Part shown: in pieces, positions 22,743 through 35,850 of the stretch
Layout of the letters: each line of letters begins with the position of its first letter
How positions within the stretch are numbered: the first letter of the stretch is position 1
Assembly: GCA_902806565.1 (NCBI GenBank)
Contig: CADCXA010000058.1
Coordinates: 404,350-468,349 of the forward strand
Direction: 5' to 3'
DNA: 64,000 bases
Origin: Hypoxylon rubiginosum
Lineage: Eukaryota > Ascomycota > Sordariomycetes > Xylariales > Hypoxylaceae
Translations under genes and position numbers: made by a program
Notes under the pieces: model-generated
What the model was told of the DNA's origin: nothing
The model's input: the letters and a program-made list of their open reading frames with translations, nothing else
The model's database searches: none

Positions 22743-25352
22743 CGATGCTTACATGGGTGAGAATGGTAAAGATCAATAGGAGATCGAGGTGGAGGAGAAA
22801 TGATATTGGAGTGCAGCTGCAGATTGAGTTAGGGGGCGGCTGTGAAAATACAGCTCCAGCTTAGGTACCTCTAGGTACCTAGGTAGCCATCAAACGCGTC
22901 CTCTTAGGTGCCTTAATGAGAGCACCCCTTACCCAATTTGGTTTCGGGACAGGGGTATATCATTATCCTTGCAACCTCACGTATGATTTTCAACCATGGC
23001 AACTATAGCCGGGAGGTTTAAAATAATGGACTGAGTATCAAATTAATGTAATGCTTGAGTTGTTATTGGGCTGTCAGGTTTGGCTGTCGGTGTGTATAGT
23101 TTGCTCAACGGACTCTAACGTTATAGACCCTCTATATAGACCCTCTACCAAGCTAATGACGATATCTTGATGTAGAGGCCGGCAAGAGATTTGCATTGTT
23201 TAATATCACAATGATCGCCCAGTCCAATCACAAATACCATACTTCTAGGAACCTTCACCAAGCCTAAAGTGTTCCACGGATTGAAATAATGAGGTCAACG
23301 GTGGCTAGTTTCCGGGAAAACCAAGACGCTTCTCTCACTTACGAACAGTACATTAGGTAGGCAGTTAAGTTACACAAGCGTCTCCTATTTCACATCATGG
23401 TGTGACAGCGTGGCGTTACGTAAGCGCCTGTATATAAAGCTCCAAGATGGCACCTTTATGGCACCTTTTTTTTATTCTATTTTCTTTGTGACACCAGAAT
23501 TGCTCGGATTTTGACATGACAGACATACCTAATTCTTACAAGAGTGCTCATGGCTATCTATTTATATAAGAACATTTGAAACATAAAAGCGTGTCCCACC
23601 ACTGTGGCCAATGCAAATTGCTGCTTATCCCCGACAGCCATTTCCACTACCGAAAGCTAGTCCACCTTAGGCGGGTACAAGTCATAGGGCCTTGCATCTA
23701 GCTGGTCTTAATTACCTATATAATGTACCACTGCATCTCATATACCAGAAGATTAAAGGTCGTTCAGATATTGATCATGTACTGAGCCTAATACATGAGC
23801 TGTACCCACGTACTAGGGTACCTAACAATCACCATACCAGGTAAATCTCTGGTAGGAGCTTAATGGTACTTCTTACCTGAAGCTAATCTGTTCCTTCTAC
23901 CTACCTAGGTAGGTAATCGAAGTTTGATATTGACGGCCGGGATACGGCCCCACTCTGCGGCTCCGTGGTCGGCTCCACATGCCGTGCTCCGGGAGGTACT
24001 CCGGTATCTTTCAACGTCAGCTTGTCAATTATACTGGTTCAAAGCCAACTGCTGCACCTCTAGTCTCTTGGACCTAAGTAGCTAGTCTTCGATCACTTAA
24101 AGAAAAGGCTAAATAACGTTCACAGTAGAAGGCGAAGTCAATACGTTCCATAACGTCAAATTTACAATGCTATTAACTTATGCTCCGTTGCCTTTACACG
24201 TATCGCCGCTACCTACTAAAGAGCTGGCGTTAATCTCGTTAAAGTCTAACGTTAACTACGACACTGTGAAGCTAATCATACCCATAAAAATCTGGTGATG
24301 TCTAAAAAACCACGTTTATCTCAGAGTGTCTAGCTGCCATGGATGATTCACTTCCTTCCCAAGTATTATCTTACTAGCTGCGTGACCCGTCCTTCGGCCG
24401 GAGTGATTTTACAGGATGATCACCACTACTGTTTGGTAATCCCGTCAAAGAGGGCATTCTATTATGTTACAGAACCAGAGAAATAAAAATAGCAGCGCTG
24501 TTACGCGAGGATCCCCCAGTCGAACTACGGGGGACTGCGGGGAACATATCTACCTAGGCAAAGGATAAGGCTCACTGCGCTTTACTTGAGAAACTATCCA
24601 GATTGACAGGTTGAATTCTCTATCTGAGGGACCAAGGGCTAAAGACCTAGGGTTATAGTATATTTATCCCTATCCCGCATTCACTGGGTTTCACAAAACT
24701 GTGAAGCAGCCAAGGAGACCTACTGCTTCGCAAGAACCTCTCCTAGCAGCACAATATATATAAATTCGTGACCTAAAGCTAGCAAACTGATAAAAGTAGC
24801 AGTTGCTCGGTGCTGAGCAACCATGGGCGGGTGCAGATGTCAAAAAAGACCGCCGAGCATGGCTGGTTTGGCTCGAGCACTGGAAAGAACTGAGGGGGGT
24901 ACCCGCCCTATGTCAACGATACCTTCATTCCTGTAGAAACCAGGGCAGTCACTATTAAGCGGAGAAAAATTCTGCCAGTCTGGAAGCTTCCGCCCTCTGT
25001 TGCCAGGTTTTTAAACTGGCCTACCTGATCCCCTCCTTTCGTTTCCTTTTCCTCTTTTTTTCTTTCCTCCACCAGCAACTGACGCACCACTCCTGCTGTG
25101 CAAAACAGATCCAACACCAAGCTCTGTAGTAGCATTTTGACTTGTGGCTACATACTTCGCATCTCTTTTCTTCACAAGCTTAAAATTCAACTGCGTGTTG
25201 CTGGCCTCGTTGGAATTTTCGAATAGCCTCTTTTTGCACCACCGTTGCTATTCCCTCTCGTCGTTCGACGCCTTACTGCTGCCGACGAGCTATTCCGTAT
25301 TCTTCAAGCCTCTCATTCCGTTGAAATCGCAAATCTCTAAATAGCCTTCACT
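22743..25352. other. 2.6-kb intergenic region
   Basis: No gene recognised. It contains ACCTAGGT-type palindromes at 22863-22887 and 23897-23915 and a direct repeat of ATGGCACCTT near 23447-23468 next to a T run. It holds the promoters of the divergent ABCC gene and the gene starting at 25353. A pyrimidine-rich tract (25030-25075) lies upstream of the latter. Confidence 0.5.
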
Positions 25353-26405
25353 ATGGCGAACAATCAAGCTCTCATCCATCTGACCTACAGAGACCTGTTC
25401 TTGGAAAACAGAGAAGTATTCTCAGGAGACCATACCGGTGACTTCCTACTGTAAGTTGCAAACTCCTCCTTACCCTCACCACAAGCTCCTCGAGCAGCAA
25501 TACTAACCATTTATCCACCAGCGTCATACTTGCTCTGCGCATGGCCTACTCCCACACCAGCCCTCTGTCGGCATATGATCCGTTCGAAAGGTAAGTGCTT
25601 TCTGTTCCTTTCATTATCTAGCACCAACCCCAGTGCTGGTATTGCGATACTGACTAGTTGTTTAAAAGACAAACTGGCGTGATCCTTGCCGGAAATGTCT
25701 CCATCCGACTTGACATAGAGATGCTAAGACCGCTTCCCCTCTTCTACCGACAGTTCGTCTCAGCCTCGGGCGTCTTCCGCCGCTTGGTAGAAGTTGATAG
25801 GAAGGAGATAAGCGCATGGAAGATCGTCTTGATTGCCCTGTATGGGGGAGTGGGTAACAGTCTTAGCCTCGACACCCTCCAATACGGAGGGCAAAGCTAT
25901 ATCAAGGCTATGAAGATCTTGGTTTCCTACCACGCAGAGGCGTGGGTGCGGGTTTTGGTGGGACACTACTTTCGCGCCTACTGCCACCGGATGGTGGAGA
26001 TAGCCAGAGCCGTCCCTGTCTACGCCGCCAACGGAATCGCCAGACAGGACGCAATACTCATGAAGATAGACAAATGCGCCAACCTATTCCACCAGTGCGT
26101 CCCGGAAGACTTTATCGGAATCCCGGTGTGGGCGTTTGGCTGCTGGGCGCTGCGCGCCATCGACTTCTACTACCGTATGTAACATCCAGAGTTCCTTTTT
26201 CCCCTTTCTAGTATCATTTCTGCTCGCTTGGGAGTATTCACTCCCAAGATATGCATTAAACGAGCCAATCCCCTTTCAAAACAAGCAATTACTAACTCCT
26301 GTTGTTATAGTGAACTGTCGCATGAGTCAACTGTCTCCCCTCCTCCAAGTCTTGATCCGCTGGGCAGCCGAAATCATTCTCTTGATGGAAGAGGAAGACG
26401 AGTAG
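25353..26405 (+). CDS. hypothetical protein, four exons
   Basis: 255 residues from exons 25353-25450, 25522-25590, 25669-26174 and 26311-26405, with phases and splice sites consistent throughout (introns 71, 78 and 136 nt; branch sites CTAAC in the first and last). I do not recognise the family. The protein is mostly helical and rich in aromatic residues, with no signal peptide, no clear membrane span and no metal or nucleotide motif. A central segment (residues about 60-110: VSIRLDIEMLRPLPLFYRQF, then VFRRLVEV) faintly recalls a BTB core, where a buried strand precedes the 'S-x-V-F-R' helix; this is a guess. The C-terminus is acidic (EEEDE). Intron 3 carries a perfect 9-bp hairpin. A run of six CTG triplets follows the stop (26431-26448). 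Start is the first ATG of the frame, in an AC-rich context. Confidence 0.65.
26227..26248 (+). repeat. 9-bp perfect hairpin inside an intron
   Basis: CTTGGGAGT (26227-26235), loop ATTC, then ACTCCCAAG (26240-26248), inside the 136-nt intron between donor and branch site. It would shorten the effective donor-to-branch distance by about 22 nt, as seen for structured yeast introns. Confidence 0.5.
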
Positions 26406-27599
26406 GTCATCTTCCTCCGCGGTTAGGTTAGCTGCTGCTGCTGCTGCTACTTAGGGCCAACTGCGCGACAGTGTCTGTTTACGGCCGTCGAACTAATCCT
26501 ACGCAAAATTGCAATACGTTTGGCGTCGATTAATCTGGCCTGGCGAACGGATAGCGCACGCAGAGTTCTGGAATCACGATGTAATAGGGTTTGAAAACGG
26601 TTTCCAGGTAGATACATAAGACAGTTTGCATTGCCGGTCGAAATACACTTTCTTCTCGGATCAAATTTAGCGTCTATGAATCGTGATTGTGAAGTTACTA
26701 GTAAATTATTGAAATATCTCTAGTGCCTACGTTTTCCATCGTAGGGCTATACTCATGTAATGGTCGCCTACCTACCTAGGTACTAGAGCCCACCAGACGC
26801 CCAGCACCAAGCCTGTGGCCCTTAAATCGCAATATGAAAACGCTCGGAACACGGACAGATATAAGGCGTCTACCTACATATGTAGTGAAAATACTCCGGG
26901 GCTTTTAGAATCAACTGGAAGACAGTTAGCTTACTAGGAGTGTAGGTATCTATTAGGCGTACTCCATTGTAAACTAGCGGTTTATCCAGCTGGCGTCCTA
27001 TTATTGGCATTTTGCTATTGCTCTTCTATCTAGCTTTCGTTATGAGCCGATCCAGGACGCCCAAATTAATATCGTGATCTAAATGGTGGTGTTGCAATTT
27101 CACTTGCGGCACCTGTACTCGCTACACTACATACTGATCTATCTCTAGTCTGTCAAGATTGAAGATATTCATGACTTTCAATGCCTTTAATTCCCAATCA
27201 ACTGCAACGTCAAGATCGAGTTGTCTTACTCTATGCCTTGTATTCGCCTCGCCATATTATCGTAACCCTTGGGAGCCCACAAACAAAAGTTTAAGCATCA
27301 CAAGATATTTTACAAAATACAACCTATTTCGAAGAATACGATATGATATATCCTACTCAGAGTTATTCAGTGGGCGAATTGGATGCATACGTGCATATTA
27401 GCAATTTAATCCCACTACCCATGGTTAATGCATTCACGAGATGAAGCTTACAAGCGTCCATTTAATCTGCAGATAAACAAAGGGTTTACGCTATTCATGC
27501 TACTTCAAGTGAAAGATTACAACAATATGCAGAACACTAATATTTACAAGTAGTGCGTAAAAGAGAATACCAATAATCTCTAGATGAACCTCTCCAAAC
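26406..27599. other. intergenic with CTG triplets
   Basis: CTG repeated six times at 26431-26448, an ACCTAGGT palindrome at 26768-26783, and no recognisable gene. Confidence 0.45.
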
Positions 27600-27790
27600 G
27601 GACGGTTGTTGTCATCCAACCCGGCCGGGACGGCGGGACGGACCGAAATCCGGCCCCGCTCCGGCCCCACAATTGCGGCGAGATATTCCCACAGTGACGG
27701 CGCATCATTCGCTACCTAATTAGCCTTAGCTCCATGTTCGATCAAGAACTGCAAAAACCTAGAGTCCATATCGTCCATTCTAAGCATCTA
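27600..27790 (-). pseudogene. ankyrin-repeat gene relic
   Basis: On the minus strand a frame from about 27783 reads MDDMDSRFLQFLIEHGAKAN and hits a TAG. The pattern FLQFLIEHGAKAN is the second half of an ankyrin repeat. The same frame continues beyond the stop with GC-rich plausible coding (NDAPSLWEYLAAIVG) to about 27600. No gene structure can be completed, so this looks like a fragment of one of the many fungal ankyrin proteins. Confidence 0.3.
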
Positions 27791-28224
27791 ATTAAAAATT
27801 AGGTGGTATATTTGCACATGGTCAAGATTTATCTGCTATCGTAAACGGAAACCTATGCTTCTACTAGTAGGGCCTATTGTCATAAAAAGCTGGCGGTACG
27901 CATCTCAGACAACTGTCTATGGTCTTGATATTTTCATCGAACATGAACTTTTATCACAGCCACCTGAAATCATATTGATAGCAGAATGTATGTGTGTGCC
28001 TCTATTATCCATTCCGTTTTATGGCTGTCGCCTTGTCAGACGATCACGAAAAGATCCTCGCAGCGACGCTCCGCTAATATGTATCATATCTCATCCATAG
28101 GCATTTTCGGGTGCTTCTTCCAACTGCATTAAGCTGTCTCGAAGCCAGAGCCGGAAACCTCATCATCGTTACGCCAGCTTCATATCCTATTTCCGTTATG
28201 GTATGTACTGTCGCACGCCCTCTT

Positions 28225-28932
28225 CTAATCCGTAGTGAGCTTCCACAGCCCGTCGCCCAGGTAATGCGCCTCCTCGATGACGGGCCCCTTGCCCTTCTCC
28301 TTGACCTCCTTGGTGCCCATGACCAGGAACCCGACGGCGCACGCCTCGATCTTGCCCTCGGCCCTCACGACCACCGGCTCGCCCTTCTCCAGCTCCCGGG
28401 TCCACCTCTCGTCGTCGTCGAGCCCCTGCCCCTCGGGGCCGGCCGTCGCGCCCGTGGGCAGGCGGCCCCCCGCGCTCGTCAGGCCGGGGGCCATGAGGGT
28501 GGCGCCCGACAGGACGAAGCGGATGGCGCCGCGGTCGATGCGTATGCTGGGGAAGGCGGCGGGGAAGCGGTGGACGAGGCGCAGGTGCGGCAGCAGGGTG
28601 GATGCCGCGTCGTACTGGAAGAAGAGCGGCTGCGCGTCCAGCACGTACAGCGTGCACCGGTCCGGCAGCTTCATCGCCTCCAGCGACACCTTCTTCGGCA
28701 GGATCTCGTCGATGTACGGGTTCAGCAGCGGGTACGTCGCCAGAAGCGACGTCCGTAGCCCTCGCTGCACTGACTGCTTGAGCTTAGACTTGGGCGCCGT
28801 GGATATTCTGTTTTGTTTGGTGCGTTGGCACGCGGGGTTAGCCTTTTCCGTGTTTCTTTTTCTTTATGAAATCAACCGAGTCTAGAGGAGCAGGGGTGCA
28901 TATAATGAGATAACATACTCTTTCTTGAACAT
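28225..28932 (-). CDS. TMA20: MCTS1/Tma20-like translation factor with PUA domain
   Basis: 198 residues from a 14-nt first exon (28932-28919, encoding MFKK and part of E5) and exon 28807-28225. The 111-nt intron has a GTATGT donor, GGCTAACC branch site and ACAG acceptor. The N-terminal MFKKE start, the ILPKK segment, FFQYDA, LRLVHRFP, and the PUA-domain hallmark DRGAIRFVLSGATLMAPGLTS match the MCT-1/Tma20 family over its full length, ending in HYLGDGLWKL. With Tma22/DENR the family recycles 40S subunits and helps reinitiation; it is cytosolic and ribosome-bound. Compared with the human protein there is a low-complexity insertion in the PUA domain (about residues 120-145, GRLPTGATAGPEGQGLDDDE), common in fungal orthologues. 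The gene is very GC-rich while its flanks are not, and it sits only 220 bp from a RIP block. Confidence 0.9.
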
Positions 28933-29155
28933 TCTGCCGGATATATGGTCAATTGACCTGTATATAGAATGGTATTTGGTGTTGATGCTGGAATTAGCAC
29001 GTAGAGAGATCTCTTAGAAAATGGGAGCTTGTGAAAGTTTGGAGGGGCAGTCGAGGAATTGCCCCGCAATCGCAAGTCGAGCGCGGGGCAGATTTACAAA
29101 CCCCCCCTTGCCCCCTGCTTAGTGGGCATGTTAGTGGGGTGGTCTGGATAATTCG

Positions 29156-29193
29156 GTACCTTAGCAGCAAAATATGGTTTTAAGAAATGGTTG
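29156..29193 (+). repeat. left inverted repeat of AT block
   Basis: GTACCTTAGCAGCAAAATAT and the following 18 nt match the reverse complement of 38855-38892 at all but about five positions. Four differences are A here versus G in the other copy, the direction expected from RIP; one is T versus G. Confidence 0.6.
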
Positions 29194-32100
29194 TAGAATG
29201 GTATTATAATAAGCTATATAAATACTGTTTATTAGGCATATAACATTACCTGGATAATAATTATTATTTAAATAAAAATAATAATTTAATAATATTTTAT
29301 TATTATATATATAATTAAATTAAAATAATAAAATTATTATAATATAAATAATTATATTTATTATTATATTAAATTTAAATTTAATATTATTTTTTATTAT
29401 ATTTTATAAATTAAAATTAATTTAATATAAATTTTAATATATAATAAATTTAAATTAATTTTAATTTTAAATTAAATAATAATATATATAATAATAAAAA
29501 AATATTAATTATATATTAAATAAAATATTAATAAATAAAATTATTTTAAAATTCTTAAAATATAATATTTATTAAGGTATTTTAAACTTTTTATTTAACT
29601 TTATTAATTTTATTTATAATTATTTAATATTCTATTTTATATAGATTATTTTTATATTAATAATTAAAATTAAATATAGTTTAATTAACTTAATAATTAT
29701 AATTTTAATAATAAATAATTTATTATTTAACTTTTTTAAAATATTTAAATTAATAAGCGGATCTTAAACACTAATATAATATAAAAATATAATAATAATA
29801 AAAATATATTATTCCTTATTAATATTAAATAAAAATATATAATTAATATATATAAAATTATTTAACTTATAAAATTAAATATAGTTGTTTTTATTAAAAA
29901 CAAATTATTTTTTAATATTATTATATATAATAAAATAATTAATATGTTTTTTAAAATTATATAAATATAATTTATTATTTATTAAAATTAAATTTATAAA
30001 CTTATTAAATTTAAATATTAAGTTATTATATTTAAAAATAATTAATATTAAAGTTATAATTTTAATAATAAATTAATTAAAAACTAAAAATAAATATAAT
30101 AAATAAGTTTTTAGTTTTAATAAATAATGAATTTTTACTAAATATAAAATATATAATATATTAAATTTTTTTCGTTAAAATATAATTAATAATAATTAAA
30201 TTAATATATGTTTTATTAATAAATATAATTAACTTTAACTTTATATCCTTTTTTTTAATAATATTAATTAAATTGTTTTAATTTAAATAAAATAAAATAT
30301 TTTTAAATAAATTTAAATATTATTAATATAACTTTTATATTTTAATTATTAATTTTAAATCTTATAAATTAAATATATTTTAAATAATAAATTAAGTGAT
30401 AAATTAAAAGTTAAATTTTATTAATAATATATATTTAATATTAAAATAATTAGTTTTATATATATAAATCTTAAAATATTTATATATAATTACTAATATA
30501 TATATAATATAAAATATATATATTAATATTAATTATTAAGTTATACTTTTTTATAAAATTAAAATAATGGATAATAACATAGATATTTAATTATAATATA
30601 TTATTTAAATATTAAATAAATTATATTAATTTTTTAATTATATTTTTATTAATTAATTTAATAATTACTCCGCTTATTATAACTAAAAAAATATAAGATT
30701 TTAATAATTTAACTATATATATATATAACTAATTAAAAAGTTTTTTTATTTTTTTAATTAAGATTTTTATATTATTATAATTAATAGTTAAAGCTTTAAA
30801 TCTTATAAAAATAATATTATTTTTTATAATTATTATATATGTTTTTATAATAAAATAAACTGGATTATTATTACTATATTTATTTATTTTTCTTATAAAA
30901 TTAATTTTAATATATATAAATTTAAATTAGTTATAAAAAAATATAAAAATAATAATAAATTATATAATATAAGTAAATAAGTTATAATTAAGTAAATAAT
31001 ATTTTAATAATTATAATTATTATATATTAAAAAGGAATAATTAATTATATAATATAAAAACATATAATATTACCATTAAAAATATTAAAATACTATTAAT
31101 AAAAAAAGTATATATTAAGTAAAAAAATCTATTATATTTAAAATATATAAAATTATATAATTATAAAAAAATAAGATTTAATATTAAAATTATAGATTAT
31201 AATATTAATAAAAAGTTTAATATATTTTATTATATACCGTAGGTTTTTTTTTTAATGTTATTAATATAATTTTTTATTATATATTATATTTAAATAATTT
31301 AATAGTAAAATTAGTTATATGTTATAATGTTAAAATTTAAATATAATTAAAAACCGGTTTTAATAAATATAATAAAATAATAATAGTAAAATTTCTAGGT
31401 ATAAAAATTTTTTAATTTATTATTTTTAATTTATTATAATATATTATTAATAAAGTATAATATAAAAATATAAATTAAAGTTTTTTTATTATTAATATTT
31501 ATATTTATATTTTTATTAAAAATCTTAAAAGTATTAAAAGTTTAAATAATATTATTAAAGTTAAATTTATAAGGATTAAAAATTAAAAAAAAGATATTAT
31601 TAAGTTTAAAATAATTTATTATTAAAAAACTAGTTAATATAATATAACTTTTTATTAAAAATTTATATAAATTAAAAAAAACGTTAAATTTATTAATAAA
31701 ATTAAAATATAATAAAAATTTAACAAGTTTTATAAAAGTAAATAAAAGTTTTTAATTTTATTTAAATTTAAATAGATTTTAATTATATATGTTAATTTTA
31801 AGCTTACTATAAATAAGATATATATAATAAAAAAATATAATAATATTTATTTTTATTATAATAAATTTAATATTAATTATTTAGTTTAAAATAAATATAC
31901 GTTAAATATAATAAGCTTAATATTTTTAATTTTAAGCTAGAAATTTAAACTTATTATATTTTAACTAAGTGGTATTTTTTTTAGTTTAATTTTTAATTTA
32001 AAGTGCCAGGTTTTTAAATATTTTATTAAACTTATAATTATAATAAATATTTAATAAAAAATAAATATTTATTTTAAGGATATATATTATATTTAATATA

Positions 32101-35100
32101 AATATAAATTTATTTAACTTTTATAAAAAGTTTATAATAATATAAATATTATTTATTTATTTATTATTATTATTAAATAATAAGTACTTTTAAATTTATA
32201 AAATAAGTATATTTTTATTATATTTTATATAAAAGTTAATATATATATTTTATTTAAAACTATAAATATATTTAATATAAAATTTTAAGATATTATTTAT
32301 ATTATTTATAGCTTTATAATAAAAGTAAAATAAAATAATATAATAATAATAAATTTAGTTACTAAGAAATATAATTATTTTATTTTTAAAATAAACTTTT
32401 TTTAAATAAAGGTATTATTTACTAGATATTTAAATTAATTTAAACTAATAATATATATAATATAACTTTATAAAATAATTAATAAATATAATAAAATTAT
32501 TATATATATTTTTATTAATATTAAATAATAAAAAAGTTTCAATAAATATAAAAGAGTTAAAAAAAATAAACTTTATAATAATTAAAAACTTACCTTTTAT
32601 TTAAATATTTTTTTATTATAATTTTTTTTAAGTTTTAGTTTTATATTAAATTATTTTAATAGATAGTTTTTTTATATTTAATAAAATATTAATTTAACGT
32701 ATATTTAATAAAAATAAATATTTATAAAACTAAGATTTTAATATTACTAATTAATTTAAAAAGTTTAAAATATTATAAATCGGTTTATTAAAATTATTTT
32801 AAAAAAATTAAAGGGTTTTTTAAAAAAATAATTATTTTTAATAATTAAAGTTAATAAATTTAGTAAATAAAGTAAATGTTTTTTTAAATTTTAAAGTTTT
32901 AATTTTTTAATTTTAATATATTTTAATTAAATAAGAAATATTATATAAACTATTTTTACTAATATATTTATTTAGATATTTATTAATATAAAAGTTTATA
33001 ATTAAGTTTATATTAAAATAATTATTAAAAAGTTAAACAGTAAAAAATAAGTTAAATAATAATATAAAAAAGTTATAAAAAGTAGTAGTAAATTTAGTTT
33101 TAATAATATTATTTTTTTTTTTCTTTTTATTAAAAAATAATATAATTATAAAAGTGTTATTATTATAAATAGCTTTTTTATATATAATAATATTAATAAT
33201 ATTATTTAAATTTAATATTAAATATATTATAAAATTAAAGTTATTATTAAAATTATTATAATATATTAAATTTAAATTAAAAATTATTATTATATATATA
33301 TTATAAATTAGAATTTATTACTTATTTATTAATAAAATTTACTTTTATTTTTTTAATTAATATAAATTTAATTACTTTTAACGTTATTTTTATTATAACT
33401 TTTTATTTTAATTATTATATTATTATTAATATAATTAATAATTATTTTATAATTATAATAAAAATTTAATATTTATAAGATTTTTTTATTATTAAATAAA
33501 AAAGATATATCACTTTTATTATTAATTAAAAAAGATTTATTTTTTTTAATATAATATAAATTATTTTCTAGGAAAAATAAATATTTAGTAAAATTTAATT
33601 AACTAGTTAAATTAATAATTAATTAGTTATAACTTTTTTTAAAAAATAAAAAATAAAACTATTTATTTAATAACTTTTAGTTTTATAAATTATTTTTTTT
33701 TCCATGTATTTTATATATAATATAAACGTGTTATAAATATATTTTAAAAAAAAAAAATTAAAAATATTAAAAATATTAAATAAAAAAAAATAAGTATTTA
33801 AACGTTAATGTTATTTTCTAGGAAAAAATATTAATAGTATAAATATATTATAAAATATTATAAAAAAAAAAAGGAAAAAATAAAAAAAAGAAAATAAATA
33901 TTTAAATATTAATATAATTATTATTAAAAAAGGGGATAAAATTAAAAAATATTATATATAATATTATAAAAAATTCTTTTATAATATTATATGTTTATTT
34001 AAACTAGATAATTTATTTAATTTAAACTAAATTATTAAAATAATTAAATAACATTAAAAAATATATTTTATTTATAAGGTAAATTAATATAAAAGGTGTT
34101 ATAATATATGGTAGCTTTTTTTTAAAACTTTAAATTTTATATTATTTTATTTATATTAATTTTTCTTTAGATAATTTATTTTAAAAATTTTATTATTTTA
34201 TTTAATATTAGTATTAATAATTTATTATAATATTTAAACATTATAATAATTATTTTATATTATTAAAAACTAGTTTTTATATTTATTATAAGCTAAAAAT
34301 AAATTTTATTATTAATTTATTATTTTATTTATTTAATATTTTAATTTTAAATATAGTTTTTTATTAAATTTAAATATAAAAAACTTAGTTTTAAATAACT
34401 TATTTTTATTATTATAAAAAAATAAACTATAATTAATTTTAGTAAATATATTTTATATTTTAAATAAAAGTTATTTTTATTTATAATTATTTAATTTTTA
34501 GCTTTTAATAAAAAATCTAAAAAAATTAATATAAAAAAAAAAGGTTAAATATTATTATAAAGTTATATATAAATAAATTTCTTTTTTTAATTTAAATTAA
34601 TATTATAATAATATTTAACTTTAGTAATAACTTTTAATATTTATAAAAAAAGTATATAAATAAAAGTTATTATTATAATAATTAAAAAATAATTTAAATT
34701 AAGTTTTATTATAATAATAAATTACGTTGGTATTTTTTAACTTTTAATAATTTTAAGGTTATTAGTTAAATTATCTAGAATTAATACTTTAAATTTAATT
34801 TATTATTAGAATAATTTAAGTGGTTATATAATTATATTATAATGTTATTTTAAAATTTAAAGTATTAGTTTTTATTTAAAAATTTTTATATAAATTTATT
34901 GGTTTTAATATATAAAATATACTAATATTTATAAAAGGTATATTTTTAATTTTATTAATAATTACTTGGATAAAATAAAAAAATAAAAGATGGATTTTAA
35001 TTTATTTTATTAATAAATTAAAAGTAAACTAAATTTAAATATATTTAAATATATTTATAATTTTTAAATTATAACTTTTATTAATTACTAGAAAATATTT

Positions 35101-35752
35101 ATTAAAAAAAGTTAATTTCTTTTTTAATATTTTTATTATATATTTTATATATTTAATAATAAATTATATTAACTTGTTAAAATAAAAGCGGTTTTAAATT
35201 TAGATATTAAATGGTTTATTAAATAATTAAAAAATAAGTTAAAATAAGTTAAAAATAATAATAAATATATTTTTATATATTTTTTATTTAATAAAACTTA
35301 TTAATTTAGTAAGTTTTAAATTATTAAATTAAAAAGCTTTTTATAGATTTTATTTTAAAATATTAATTAAGATAAATTAATTAGTAAAAAATAAACTAAT
35401 TAATAATAAGCTTAGTTTTTCCAGTTTTTTTAATTTAATAATTTACTTTTATTTTTATTATTTAATATTTTATTATTTAGTATATATATTAATATATTAT
35501 AAAGTAATTTATTTTAAAAGTAAAGTTTTATAATATTTATTAAAAAAATTATAAAAGATAAATTAAATAAAAATAATATTAATATAGGAAAATCTATTAG
35601 TAATAAGTTTATTAATAAAAAGCTTTTTAATAATAAATTTATTAATTTTTTTTTAAATAATTTATTAAAAGGTGGTTTATTTATAAATAAGTTATTAAAA
35701 AGTGAGTTATATAAAAATAAGTTTATTTAAAATAAATTTAAATATATGTTTA

Positions 35753-35850
35753 TTTTTAAGTTTAATTTTAAGTTTAATTATAAACTTAGTTTTAAACTTA
35801 ATTTTAAATTTAATTTTAAGCTTAATTTTAAATTTAATTTTAAACTTAAT
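35753..35850. repeat. 12-bp AT tandem repeats
   Basis: Degenerate repeats of TTTAATTTTAAG-like units within the RIP block, with G or C marking each unit boundary. Possibly RIP-degraded minisatellite or coding repeat. Confidence 0.4.

Noticed and set aside
28111..28758. 215-codon plus-strand frame opposite the Tma20-like gene
   Set aside because: Shadow of a GC-rich gene; the minus strand has a complete, recognised protein.
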